From: Eudoraea sp.
GTDB taxonomy: Bacteria > Bacteroidota > Bacteroidia > Flavobacteriales > Flavobacteriaceae
Length of the DNA stretch: 9,126 bases
Assembly: GCA_013042125.1 (NCBI GenBank)
Contig: JABDQS010000228.1
Span: forward strand, 1-9,126
Direction of reading: 5' to 3'
The notes under the pieces were generated by a model, which was given only the letters and a program-made list of their open reading frames with translations, searched no databases and was not told where the DNA came from. The position numbers were made by a program, and so were the translations under genes. This document shows, one piece after another, positions 1-6,143 of the stretch. Each line of letters starts with the position of its first letter. Position 1 is the stretch's first letter.

Positions 1-201
1 GCACAGTATAGTCCTGCTTTGATAGCAAACTATACCTATGACCTGGTGAAGGAGTTTAATTCCTTTTATCAGCAGGTGTCTATCTTAGGAGAGGAAGATG
101 TTGAGATAAGAACTCTTAGGGTCTTGCTTTCGGCAAAAGTGGCAGAGGTTATTAAAACCGGATTTAGCTTATTAGGCATACAGGTTCCTGAACGGATGTA
201 A
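1..201 (+). CDS. argS: Arginyl-tRNA synthetase, C-terminal fragment
   Basis: Only the last 66 codons are present; the gene runs in from the left edge, in frame from base 1. The fragment begins AQYSPALIANYTYDL and ends SLLGIQVPERM before TAA. This matches the end of the all-helical DALR anticodon-binding domain of class I arginyl-tRNA synthetases, where a YSPxxIANYxYDL helix and a terminal GIxxPxRM are characteristic. The enzyme charges tRNA-Arg with arginine in the cytoplasm. The catalytic HIGH and KMSKS regions lie outside the window, so identity rests on the C-terminal domain alone. Its stop codon lies just before a hairpin terminator shared with the convergent proteorhodopsin gene, so it is probably the last gene of its transcript. 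Confidence 0.9.
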   Translation, partial: AQYSPALIANYTYDLVKEFNSFYQQVSILGEEDVEIRTLRVLLSAKVAEVIKTGFSLLGIQVPERM

Positions 202-202
202 T

Positions 203-230
203 AAAAAAGACCGCCGGGAGGCGGTCTTCT
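203..230. terminator. Bidirectional intrinsic terminator between argS and the rhodopsin gene
   Basis: A perfect 9-bp stem (AAGACCGCC at 207-215 with GGCGGTCTT at 220-228) closes a GGGA loop. Read on the minus strand the stem runs into a six-T tract (complement of 203-208), a canonical rho-independent terminator for the rhodopsin gene. Read on the plus strand it is followed by CTTCGTTATT, which is less T-rich but can probably also stop argS transcription. Confidence 0.85.
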
Positions 231-252
231 TCGTTATTCCCTAAAAGGAATT

Positions 253-984
253 TTATTTTTCTGAACTCTGAGCTACTGCCAATCCGTAGATTACAAGTCC
301 AAAACCAATCTTGTTAACGGCATCACCGATGTTGTAAATAACATCCATGTTCAAGCCCCAGTCCCCTATGAAGGAATACCATCCAGGAGTTCCGGCCATA
401 TATCCTAGCGGATAAATTGCCCATCCTACCAGTACAAACCAGCAAAGAGTTTTGTGTGCACTTAAAACTGCACCACCTGCAGCTTCGGCAAGCTTTTTGG
501 CTTGACCAAACCAGATTTCGTAAACGATTACAAAATATGCCACTCCTGAGATAAGACCCCATAACCAGGCATTGTCTCTGTCTACAGCTTCACCCCAATA
601 CCCTGTAACCAGCATGATCACTGATAAGAAGATCAGTTTCCACATAAGTGATTTCTTGGCTCCTGCAACTTTCAGGATCAAGAAGAATTCAACACACATC
701 AGTGGTACGGTCAATACCCAGTCCACATAGCGGAAAAAGGTAGGAGATTCGGCAAAACCTGCCCAGTAATCTCTCATGTACCAGTAATGCACGGCGGCAA
801 TAAATGTAATCAATCCTGAAACCAGGATGGAAGTTCTCCACTTTTTATCAAAACTACTCATTGATAAAAAGAAAAATGCAGAGGCAGCCATCATCGCCAT
901 ACAACCTACGAAGAAGGTGAACCCTACATAATCATCAGTAGCCATTTGGGATACCAATGAAATTGTTGCTAAAAAATTTTCCAT
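253..984 (-). CDS. Proteorhodopsin, light-driven proton pump (DTE type, predicted green-absorbing)
   Basis: A 243-residue, seven-helix microbial rhodopsin of the inner membrane that uses light to export protons. Helix C reads RYVDWVLTVPLMCVEF: R85, then D88, T92 and E99, equivalent to Asp97, Thr101 and Glu108 of marine proteorhodopsin. This is the DTE signature of an outward proton pump rather than the NDQ (sodium) or NTQ (chloride) types. H66 matches the His75 that partners the proton acceptor. Helix G contains D221 and the Schiff-base lysine K225 in NIGDAVNKIGFG. The spectral-tuning site (position 105 of green proteorhodopsin) is M96, which in flavobacteria goes with green absorption. There is no cleavable signal peptide and the length is normal for the family. 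The retinal-forming enzyme lies next to it, divergently transcribed. The ATG start fits a promoter box about 30 bases upstream; no Shine-Dalgarno is visible. Confidence 0.97.
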   Translation of the reverse strand: MENFLATISLVSQMATDDYVGFTFFVGCMAMMAASAFFFLSMSSFDKKWRTSILVSGLITFIAAVHYWYMRDYWAGFAESPTFFRYVDWVLTVPLMCVEFFLILKVAGAKKSLMWKLIFLSVIMLVTGYWGEAVDRDNAWLWGLISGVAYFVIVYEIWFGQAKKLAEAAGGAVLSAHKTLCWFVLVGWAIYPLGYMAGTPGWYSFIGDWGLNMDVIYNIGDAVNKIGFGLVIYGLAVAQSSEK

Positions 985-999
985 AAATATAGAATTAGT

Positions 1000-1007
1000 T
1001 AATTTTG
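1000..1007 (+). promoter_or_regulatory. Candidate -7 box for the blh gene
   Basis: TAATTTTG on the plus strand matches TAnnTTTG fully. It lies six bases from the oppositely oriented rhodopsin box and would start transcription near 1014, leaving a leader of about 57 bases to the TTG start or 99 to the ATG at 1113. No -33 TTG is found at normal spacing. A weaker alternative, TATTTTTA at 1058-1065 (one mismatch), has a TTG at 1029-1031. Confidence 0.4.
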
Positions 1008-1013
1008 TTTAAC

Positions 1014-1021
1014 CAAATATA
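1014..1021 (-). promoter_or_regulatory. Vegetative -7 box of the rhodopsin promoter
   Basis: On the minus strand the sequence is TATATTTG, a full match to the flavobacterial -7 consensus TAnnTTTG. Transcription would start near 1007, giving a leader of about 23 bases before the ATG at 984. No TTG is visible at the -33 position, so the call rests on the -7 box and its position. Confidence 0.55.
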
Positions 1022-1070
1022 CATAAACTTGAACATAATATGATAATTTAAAAACCCTATTTTTACCATA

Positions 1071-1967
1071 TTGGAAAAAAAACAACAAAATATTAACACT
1101 TTCAGCAGTTTCATGATCGTTTCCACCTTCTTTTTCTTGTGGATCACGGTCTTTTTTGATGTAAAAGTGGAATCAATCCTTGCGTATTTCCTCATTTTCA
1201 CCTTTGGGATCTTCCATGGTTCAAATGATCTGAAACTTATCCAGAAATCAACCTCGTTCACAAAAAGGTCATTTTTTTTAAGGGCTTTAGGGAGTTATTT
1301 GGCTGTGGTAGCGTTAACGGCCTTATTCTTTTCTTTTATTCCCTCCCTTGCTTTACTCTTTTTTGTCGTAGCCAGCAGCTACCATTTTGGAGAACAACAT
1401 TGGGCAACGTACCGTGTTAAATCGGCGCTTACTACTTCCTTTTACACACTTTACGGGCTGGTTATTTTCTTCTTGTTGTTTTATGTTAACCAGGAAGAAG
1501 TAACTCCCATCATAGAAACAATAACAGGAGTATTGATGAGAGAAGAGTACTATTTGTATACTCTAATTGTTTCTTTCACTGGATTTATAGGGATCTACTT
1601 ATGGTGGGCATACAAGAAACAACTGAAGATAAATATCATAAAAGAACTATTTTTCCTGATTGTTTTCTTCATTGTTTTTAAATCAGCGTCTCTTCTATGG
1701 GCTTTTAGCATTTATTTTGTAATCTGGCACAGTATTCCTTCTCTCAGAGATCAGATACAGTATTTATACGGGGCTGTCAATAAGGTTAATTTTCTCCAGT
1801 ATTTGAAAACATCCTTTCTGTATTGGATGATATCTATGGTGGGGTTAGCCGTACTTTATTATTTCTTCCAGGATAGGGAAGGATTATTTCTTTCTATCAT
1901 GATCTATTTTCTGGCAGCCATAACTTTTCCCCATGTCATAGTCATGACCCGACTCAACCGTAACTAA
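1071..1967 (+). CDS. blh: Brp/Blh family beta-carotene 15,15'-dioxygenase
   Basis: A 298-residue, very hydrophobic membrane protein of the Brp/Blh family, which cleaves beta-carotene centrally into two retinal molecules. Its product is the chromophore of the adjacent rhodopsin, and this pairing is common in marine flavobacteria. Conserved histidines of the non-haem iron site are visible in FGIFHGSNDLKL (H49), SSYHFGEQHW (H105), IWHSIPSLRDQ (H220) and ITFPHVIVM (H288). The second histidine of the HSxxH motif known from other Blh proteins is a serine here (S224). Several transmembrane helices are evident, the first from about residue 14. The start is uncertain: TTG at 1071 gives MEKKQQNINTF before helix 1, while ATG at 1113 would begin at the helix itself; no Shine-Dalgarno decides between them. 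The stop overlaps the convergent receptor gene by four bases. Confidence 0.92.
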   Translation: MEKKQQNINTFSSFMIVSTFFFLWITVFFDVKVESILAYFLIFTFGIFHGSNDLKLIQKSTSFTKRSFFLRALGSYLAVVALTALFFSFIPSLALLFFVVASSYHFGEQHWATYRVKSALTTSFYTLYGLVIFFLLFYVNQEEVTPIIETITGVLMREEYYLYTLIVSFTGFIGIYLWWAYKKQLKINIIKELFFLIVFFIVFKSASLLWAFSIYFVIWHSIPSLRDQIQYLYGAVNKVNFLQYLKTSFLYWMISMVGLAVLYYFFQDREGLFLSIMIYFLAAITFPHVIVMTRLNRN

Positions 1968-4513
1968 AAACTGATCCTGAAACTTACATTGGGGGTTAGA
2001 CCCAACGAGATGCTTTCTACCGTTTCTATTTCGTCCTGATCGTTCAATCTGTAATAGGTGTTAAGCACGTTGCGCTTCCCGAGTAAATTAAGGACAGAAG
2101 CACCTGCAGTTGCTTTGACAGCCTCTCCCAATTGAAATGTGTATATGAGGGATGCATCAGCACGGAGGTAGTCAGGAAGCCTGCTGCTATTGGGGCTTTG
2201 ATAGTTGATCGTATTCGGAAAAACGGTAGTATTTATGGCACTAGCCCCTTCCTGCGGCTCAGTATACGGTTTGCCGGTACGATAGTTAATGCCTATTCCC
2301 AGTTTTAAATTCCTGTAATTATAGGTACTTGCCAGTGTAAGTGTGTGCCTTATGTCCAGGTTATTGGGAAATTCATTTGGGGTGATGTCCTCAAAATAAT
2401 AGGTATTCTTATTAAAAGCGTAACTAAGCCAGCTGCTGAATCTCACGTTCTTATAGTTTACGAGAAATTCTGCACCTTTTATGGTATAGCTTCCTATCTC
2501 TCCATTGAATTGATCTTCGTTCTGAAATCCCTGGGTAGCCGTACTAACGCCTTCCACTTCCTTGTAGAATCCTTCGAGACCAATAAACCATTTATTACGG
2601 TCATAGTTGATCCCCAAAGATCCTTGCTTACTTTTTGTGATGGGCAGGGTATTGTTATCGGACAAGATCCAACGACGTTTTTCAATACCCAGGAAGTTTT
2701 GTTCCAGATCAATGATCTGGTTGGTGGTCTGATTTTTAAACTCCCCCTGAAATTCAACCCGAAAATCTGGAAAAAGGACATAACCTATATTGATCCTTGG
2801 TTCCAGGATCAAAGCATCAAAAGTACTCAGGTTCTCAATATAGTTCAATCTGGCCCCTCCTGTAAAATCTATTTTTTCATCAGGCGAGCTGTATTGCAAT
2901 TCCGTGAACAAGGCATGGGTTCTAATGACGCCTTTGATATTGCTGTTAAAAGGAGGCTGAGAAACATTGGTGAAGTTTGTGATCCCCACTTCTATGAATT
3001 GGTACCCATTATTGGTCACTATGTCATCAGTTATCTCATAGGATGTTAGCGCTTTTACAGAGGATTCCAGCACCTGGTTATTCTGAAAAAGTGATTGCTG
3101 CCCATTACCTTCAATGTTTTCGGCATCTAGATTATATCTTGTATAATAAGCATTGATTTGCGACGAGAATCTATCTGTCCAGCTGCTCTCCAGTCGGCCT
3201 CCGAAGGAGAAATTGGTCTGGTCTAACAGGCTTTGGTTACTCCGCCCCGTGTTTTCATCGGTTTCCAGATAGTCCAGATTGTTGTTGATATTGATAAAGC
3301 TCACCCTGGCTTTGTGATATCTGTTAATATCATATAATAGTTTGCCGCTAAAATCGTAGAAATAAAAATTCTCTTCCCTGGTAATTGGGTCATCGGCACC
3401 ACCAGCGCCCTTTACTTCAGTATCCTGAAAGGCACGGTCAAAGAACTGATTGTATGTAGGGGTATTCAGGAAATCCGTTACCGAGCGTCTTGCTGAGAAT
3501 TGCACAGCCAGCTGTTCGTTAAGTGGAATGTGGCCATAAAGGTCACCACTGATAAGATCAAAACCGGCACCTCCGTACATATCTTTATGAACCTTATCTT
3601 TTGTGTCCATTCTAATGATACCACTAACTCCATCCCCGTATTGGGAACTGGTGCCATTCTTTATTACCGTTACCTTGTCTGTGAGATACGGATTAAAGGC
3701 TGAGATAAGTCCAAAGAAATGGCCGGACTGATACATTTTTATACCATCCCACAGAATGAGGTTTTGATCGTTGGTACCCCCCCTTATATTAATGTCGGAG
3801 ACTGTCTCATCTATGCTTTTAATGCCGGGCAAGGCCTGGACGGTTTGAAGGATATCCGGCTCTAATAATCCCGGGAGGATCCCAAAATCTTCAACATTCA
3901 GAAGAATACTTCCGTCGGTTTCACGGCTTAGTCCGGTCGTTAAGAACTGATACACTACAACTTCCTCCAGCTCCTGGTAATTCAGTCCCAGAAGAATAGG
4001 CGTACAGGAGTCACTGCCAACAAGTTCTTCTGACTTTATGAATCGGGTCTTGAAACCCAGGAAACGAATACGGAGAATGGCATCTCTTGGAATATTGGAT
4101 AATGAGAAAAGTCCATCAGGATCTGTGATTATCGCCATACTACTCCCCAAAACCTCTACAGATGCACCCGGAATATTGTTTTGCCCATAATTATCGAAAA
4201 CAAACCCGCAGATATCAACGGTAACATTTTGAGTAATGGTGTAGTATCTGTCCGATAGTTTTTGTATCCGGAGCTGTGTTCCTTGTCTGAGTGTTTCTAA
4301 GATCTCTTCGAGGTCAGTGGCTGTAGATTTTTGAACCTGCAAATGTTCAAGATCTTCATCCACATAGGAGAATTTAATATTGAATTGTTGTTCTAAAGTT
4401 TGAATATAAGGTATAAGAGCAACCTTATTATCCTCCTGGGCCCATCCGATAGAAAGGACCCAAAAAAGAATCAAAAAGCAAGATGCGATTCTCTTAAGGC
4501 GCGTTTTCTGCAT
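1964..4513 (-). CDS. FecA-like TonB-dependent receptor with STN signalling domain
   Basis: An 849-residue outer-membrane receptor and transducer. In order: a signal peptide (residues 1-25, ending IGWA before Q26); an STN domain (about 31-96), the periplasmic part that signals to FecR-type anti-sigmas; a carboxypeptidase-regulatory-like beta-sandwich (about 99-178); a TonB box-like EEVVVYQ (183-189); a plug domain (about 203-305, with the NIRGGTNDQN and LILWDGIKM segments); and a beta barrel to the C-terminus, which ends FRISF with the terminal Phe expected for BAM recognition. It imports a ligand using TonB energy; the substrate cannot be read from sequence. At 849 residues it is shorter than typical SusC proteins (about 1000), and no SusD gene is present. 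It overlaps fecR by 20 bases, which suggests translational coupling and co-transcription from the ECF promoter upstream of fecR. Confidence 0.93.
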   Translation of the reverse strand: MQKTRLKRIASCFLILFWVLSIGWAQEDNKVALIPYIQTLEQQFNIKFSYVDEDLEHLQVQKSTATDLEEILETLRQGTQLRIQKLSDRYYTITQNVTVDICGFVFDNYGQNNIPGASVEVLGSSMAIITDPDGLFSLSNIPRDAILRIRFLGFKTRFIKSEELVGSDSCTPILLGLNYQELEEVVVYQFLTTGLSRETDGSILLNVEDFGILPGLLEPDILQTVQALPGIKSIDETVSDINIRGGTNDQNLILWDGIKMYQSGHFFGLISAFNPYLTDKVTVIKNGTSSQYGDGVSGIIRMDTKDKVHKDMYGGAGFDLISGDLYGHIPLNEQLAVQFSARRSVTDFLNTPTYNQFFDRAFQDTEVKGAGGADDPITREENFYFYDFSGKLLYDINRYHKARVSFININNNLDYLETDENTGRSNQSLLDQTNFSFGGRLESSWTDRFSSQINAYYTRYNLDAENIEGNGQQSLFQNNQVLESSVKALTSYEITDDIVTNNGYQFIEVGITNFTNVSQPPFNSNIKGVIRTHALFTELQYSSPDEKIDFTGGARLNYIENLSTFDALILEPRINIGYVLFPDFRVEFQGEFKNQTTNQIIDLEQNFLGIEKRRWILSDNNTLPITKSKQGSLGINYDRNKWFIGLEGFYKEVEGVSTATQGFQNEDQFNGEIGSYTIKGAEFLVNYKNVRFSSWLSYAFNKNTYYFEDITPNEFPNNLDIRHTLTLASTYNYRNLKLGIGINYRTGKPYTEPQEGASAINTTVFPNTINYQSPNSSRLPDYLRADASLIYTFQLGEAVKATAGASVLNLLGKRNVLNTYYRLNDQDEIETVESISLGLTPNVSFRISF

Positions 4514-5405
4514 AGAAGAGCACTTTATTCTTCTCTAAGGTATAACTTATTTGAGAAGGAGTACTTATACTCTGTAACGCCAAATTTATATTTGTGTTGC
4601 TAAAAGTACCTGTAAAAAGTTGGGTAAGATCTACATTCTTAGTTTCTACAGTAACGTTGTACTGTCTTTGAAATTCATTTAAGACATAGGTAAGGGGGAT
4701 ACTTTTAAAGCTACTTTCATTATTTACCCACGAAGGTTCGGAGGTAAGCGGTGCATCAACAGGCATTATACGATCGTTGACCACCAAAAAGGAAGTTCCT
4801 GCAGGCAATTTTTCTTCTTTACCCTGGTAGCTTACGCTTACAAGTCCCTCGTAACAGGTAACTTCAAAAAAGCCTTTTCTGCTCTCAACGTTAAACTGGG
4901 TTCCCAGTACACTTACAGTACCAAGATCTGTTGTTACTGTAAACTTCTCACCCTTGGCAACCTTAAAAAAAGCTTCTCCTTCCAGGGTTAATTTACGTTC
5001 GGAATCCCATTTTCTTTCGCTGTATGAAAGTTCAGATTCTGCATTGAGGAGAACTTCAGAAGCATCGGGTAAAACTATTTCTGTGCGTTGTGCATATTCG
5101 GTTGAAAAGGTCTCATTTAGTGAGTTGATATAAAAATAAGTAGCAGCAAATAATACAGTTACAGCTGCAGCAATGCGCATGAGATATTGCGCAGGTCTCA
5201 TTTTTATGACCTTTGTTTCTTTCTTCAGTTGACGATCTTTGAAATCACCAAGGGCCTTCTCCATATCAAAGGACGGAGCTTCTAAGGCATCGGAGGCACG
5301 CACAATCTTCTGATAGGAGGCGTACTCCTCAGATTGCTTAAAGGACGCTAGTTCCTCCTCGCTTAGTTCGTTATTGAGCCATTTGGCCAAGTAATTTTCT
5401 TGCAT
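4494..5405 (-). CDS. FecR-family membrane anti-sigma factor
   Basis: A 303-residue single-pass inner-membrane protein. The N-terminal about 70 residues are cytoplasmic and charged (NYLAKWLNNELSEEELASF near the start) and should bind the ECF sigma factor. A transmembrane helix follows at about 75-94. The periplasmic FecR domain covers about 100-195, with LPDASEVLLNAESELSY, LEGEAFFKV and the VLGTQFNV hallmark (166-173). The C-terminal 232-300 is a DUF4974-type domain ending SYTLEKNKVLFY, which probably meets the STN domain of the receptor encoded next. The length is usual for Bacteroidota FecR proteins. It lies 116 bases downstream of the sigma gene and has its own promoter in that gap. An AAGGAG sits 15 bases before the ATG, too far to be a convincing ribosome site and probably at the transcript start. 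Confidence 0.93.
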   Translation of the reverse strand: MQENYLAKWLNNELSEEELASFKQSEEYASYQKIVRASDALEAPSFDMEKALGDFKDRQLKKETKVIKMRPAQYLMRIAAAVTVLFAATYFYINSLNETFSTEYAQRTEIVLPDASEVLLNAESELSYSERKWDSERKLTLEGEAFFKVAKGEKFTVTTDLGTVSVLGTQFNVESRKGFFEVTCYEGLVSVSYQGKEEKLPAGTSFLVVNDRIMPVDAPLTSEPSWVNNESSFKSIPLTYVLNEFQRQYNVTVETKNVDLTQLFTGTFSNTNINLALQSISTPSQISYTLEKNKVLFYAENAP

Positions 5406-5426
5406 GATTTCTAATCTTTACTCCTT

Positions 5427-5456
5427 TATAACACTTAGATCACAAAATACCCTACC
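5427..5456 (-). promoter_or_regulatory. Predicted ECF sigma promoter upstream of fecR-receptor
   Basis: On the minus strand the element is GGTAGGGTATTT, a 10-base spacer, then GTGTTATA. Both halves and the spacer length are identical to an element upstream of the divergent lipoprotein gene, while the two spacers have little in common. The layout fits the -35 and -10 regions of an ECF promoter, with a start near 5420 and a leader of roughly 15 bases. A run of eight A residues (complement of 5468-5475) lies upstream and could act as an UP-like element. Assignment to the adjacent sigma factor is inferred from position and repetition. Confidence 0.75.
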
Positions 5457-5521
5457 ATTGGTCGATATTTTTTTTGCCAGCCCCTGAAAACACGACGGTT
5501 TCGGAAGCTATTAAAATATAT

Positions 5522-6019
5522 TTAAATTCCATCTATTTGCGCTCTCAGGCTTTTCAGGGCCAGATGCATTCGTTTTTCTATGGCCTTGACACTAACTCCT
5601 TCCATTATGGCGATCTCCGCATATTTCTTTCCATCTATCCTGTTGAGAAGAAAAACGGTTCGTTGATTTTCAGGAAGACTGTTCAGGGCCCTGTCTAATT
5701 TATCTTTGAATTCTTTTTCTTCCATCAGGAACTCCGGTGATTCCGGGGAAGTCTTCGGAGCTTTTTCCGCATATTTTAATCGCACCTTCTCCGCCTTGAG
5801 CACATTTAGATATAAATTATTGGCCACCTTGTACACAAATGCCTTTGCCTTTTCCGGGGCAACCTTGGCACAATTTTCCCAAAGCTTTACAAAGGCCTCT
5901 TGTACAGCATCATAGGCCTTTTCTTCGTTACCATATTTATAATATATATAGTTAAAGATCGTTTTAGAATTGGAATTGAAGATAGCGTTGAAGACTTTCT
6001 CTTCACAGACATTATCCAT
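5522..6019 (-). CDS. ECF-subfamily RNA polymerase sigma factor
   Basis: A 165-residue sigma-70 family protein of the extracytoplasmic function group, with region 2 (about 10-80) and region 4 (about 106-160) only. Region 2 contains the DAVQEAFVKLWE helix (37-48) typical of Bacteroidota ECF factors and the following AFVYKVANNLYLN segment. Region 4 begins LNSLPENQRTVFLL, followed by a helix-turn-helix spanning about 131-158 that should read the -35 element. The length is normal. It directs RNA polymerase to a small regulon when released by the FecR protein encoded downstream. The ATG start is supported by a purine-rich AGAGGGG six bases upstream and by a vegetative -7 box at 6051-6058. The ECF element found at fecR and at the lipoprotein gene does not precede this gene, so its own transcription is probably constitutive or differently controlled. 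Confidence 0.95.
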   Translation of the reverse strand: MDNVCEEKVFNAIFNSNSKTIFNYIYYKYGNEEKAYDAVQEAFVKLWENCAKVAPEKAKAFVYKVANNLYLNVLKAEKVRLKYAEKAPKTSPESPEFLMEEKEFKDKLDRALNSLPENQRTVFLLNRIDGKKYAEIAIMEGVSVKAIEKRMHLALKSLRAQIDGI

Positions 6020-6025
6020 AGTGTA

Positions 6026-6032
6026 CCCCTCT
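6026..6032 (-). promoter_or_regulatory. Shine-Dalgarno-like site of the sigma gene
   Basis: AGAGGGG on the minus strand, with six bases to the ATG. It is the only well-placed purine-rich site before any gene start here, in a phylum where such sites are uncommon, and it supports the chosen start. Confidence 0.4.
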
Positions 6033-6050
6033 TATGTGATTGATTAGGTC

Positions 6051-6058
6051 CAAAGATA
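6051..6058 (-). promoter_or_regulatory. Vegetative -7 box of the sigma factor gene
   Basis: TATCTTTG on the minus strand matches TAnnTTTG. The predicted start near 6044 gives a leader of about 25 bases. Upstream lies an A/T homopolymer-rich tract (6059-6078) rather than a recognisable -33 TTG. The tract separates this box from the divergent ECF promoter and may help both. Confidence 0.55.
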
Positions 6059-6080
6059 TTTTAAAAAAAATAAAAAAACG

Positions 6081-6110
6081 GGTAGGGTATTTCAAAAGAG
6101 CGGTGTTATA
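6081..6110 (+). promoter_or_regulatory. Predicted ECF sigma promoter of the lipoprotein gene
   Basis: GGTAGGGTATTT (6081-6092), a 10-base spacer, then GTGTTATA (6103-6110). It is an exact counterpart of the element upstream of fecR on the other strand. A start near 6117 would give a leader of about 27 bases, which is A-rich and has no Shine-Dalgarno. It places the lipoprotein in the same regulon as the anti-sigma and receptor. Confidence 0.75.
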
Positions 6111-6143
6111 GACATATACGAACAACAAAAAATCCAAATCGTT

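Noticed and set aside
1034..1061. A partial look-alike of the ECF promoter upstream of the rhodopsin (TAGGGTTTTT, then ATATTATG on the minus strand)
   Set aside because: It lacks the leading GG, has a mismatch in the first half, an 8-base rather than 10-base spacer, and only five of eight matches in the second half. A full TAnnTTTG box lies closer to the gene.
995..1261. An 88-codon minus-strand frame over the rhodopsin-blh spacer and blh start
   Set aside because: It covers both predicted promoters and the antisense of the Blh N-terminus and has no recognisable protein features.
2345..3049. A 234-codon open frame on the plus strand opposite the TonB receptor gene
   Set aside because: It lies wholly antisense to well-conserved plug and barrel coding sequence, and its translation shows no domain or signal. 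It is a by-product of the receptor's codon use.
5406..5521. Possible terminator or small gene in the sigma-fecR gap
   Set aside because: No stem longer than a few base pairs and no supported reading frame were found. The gap is explained by the ECF promoter and an A-tract.
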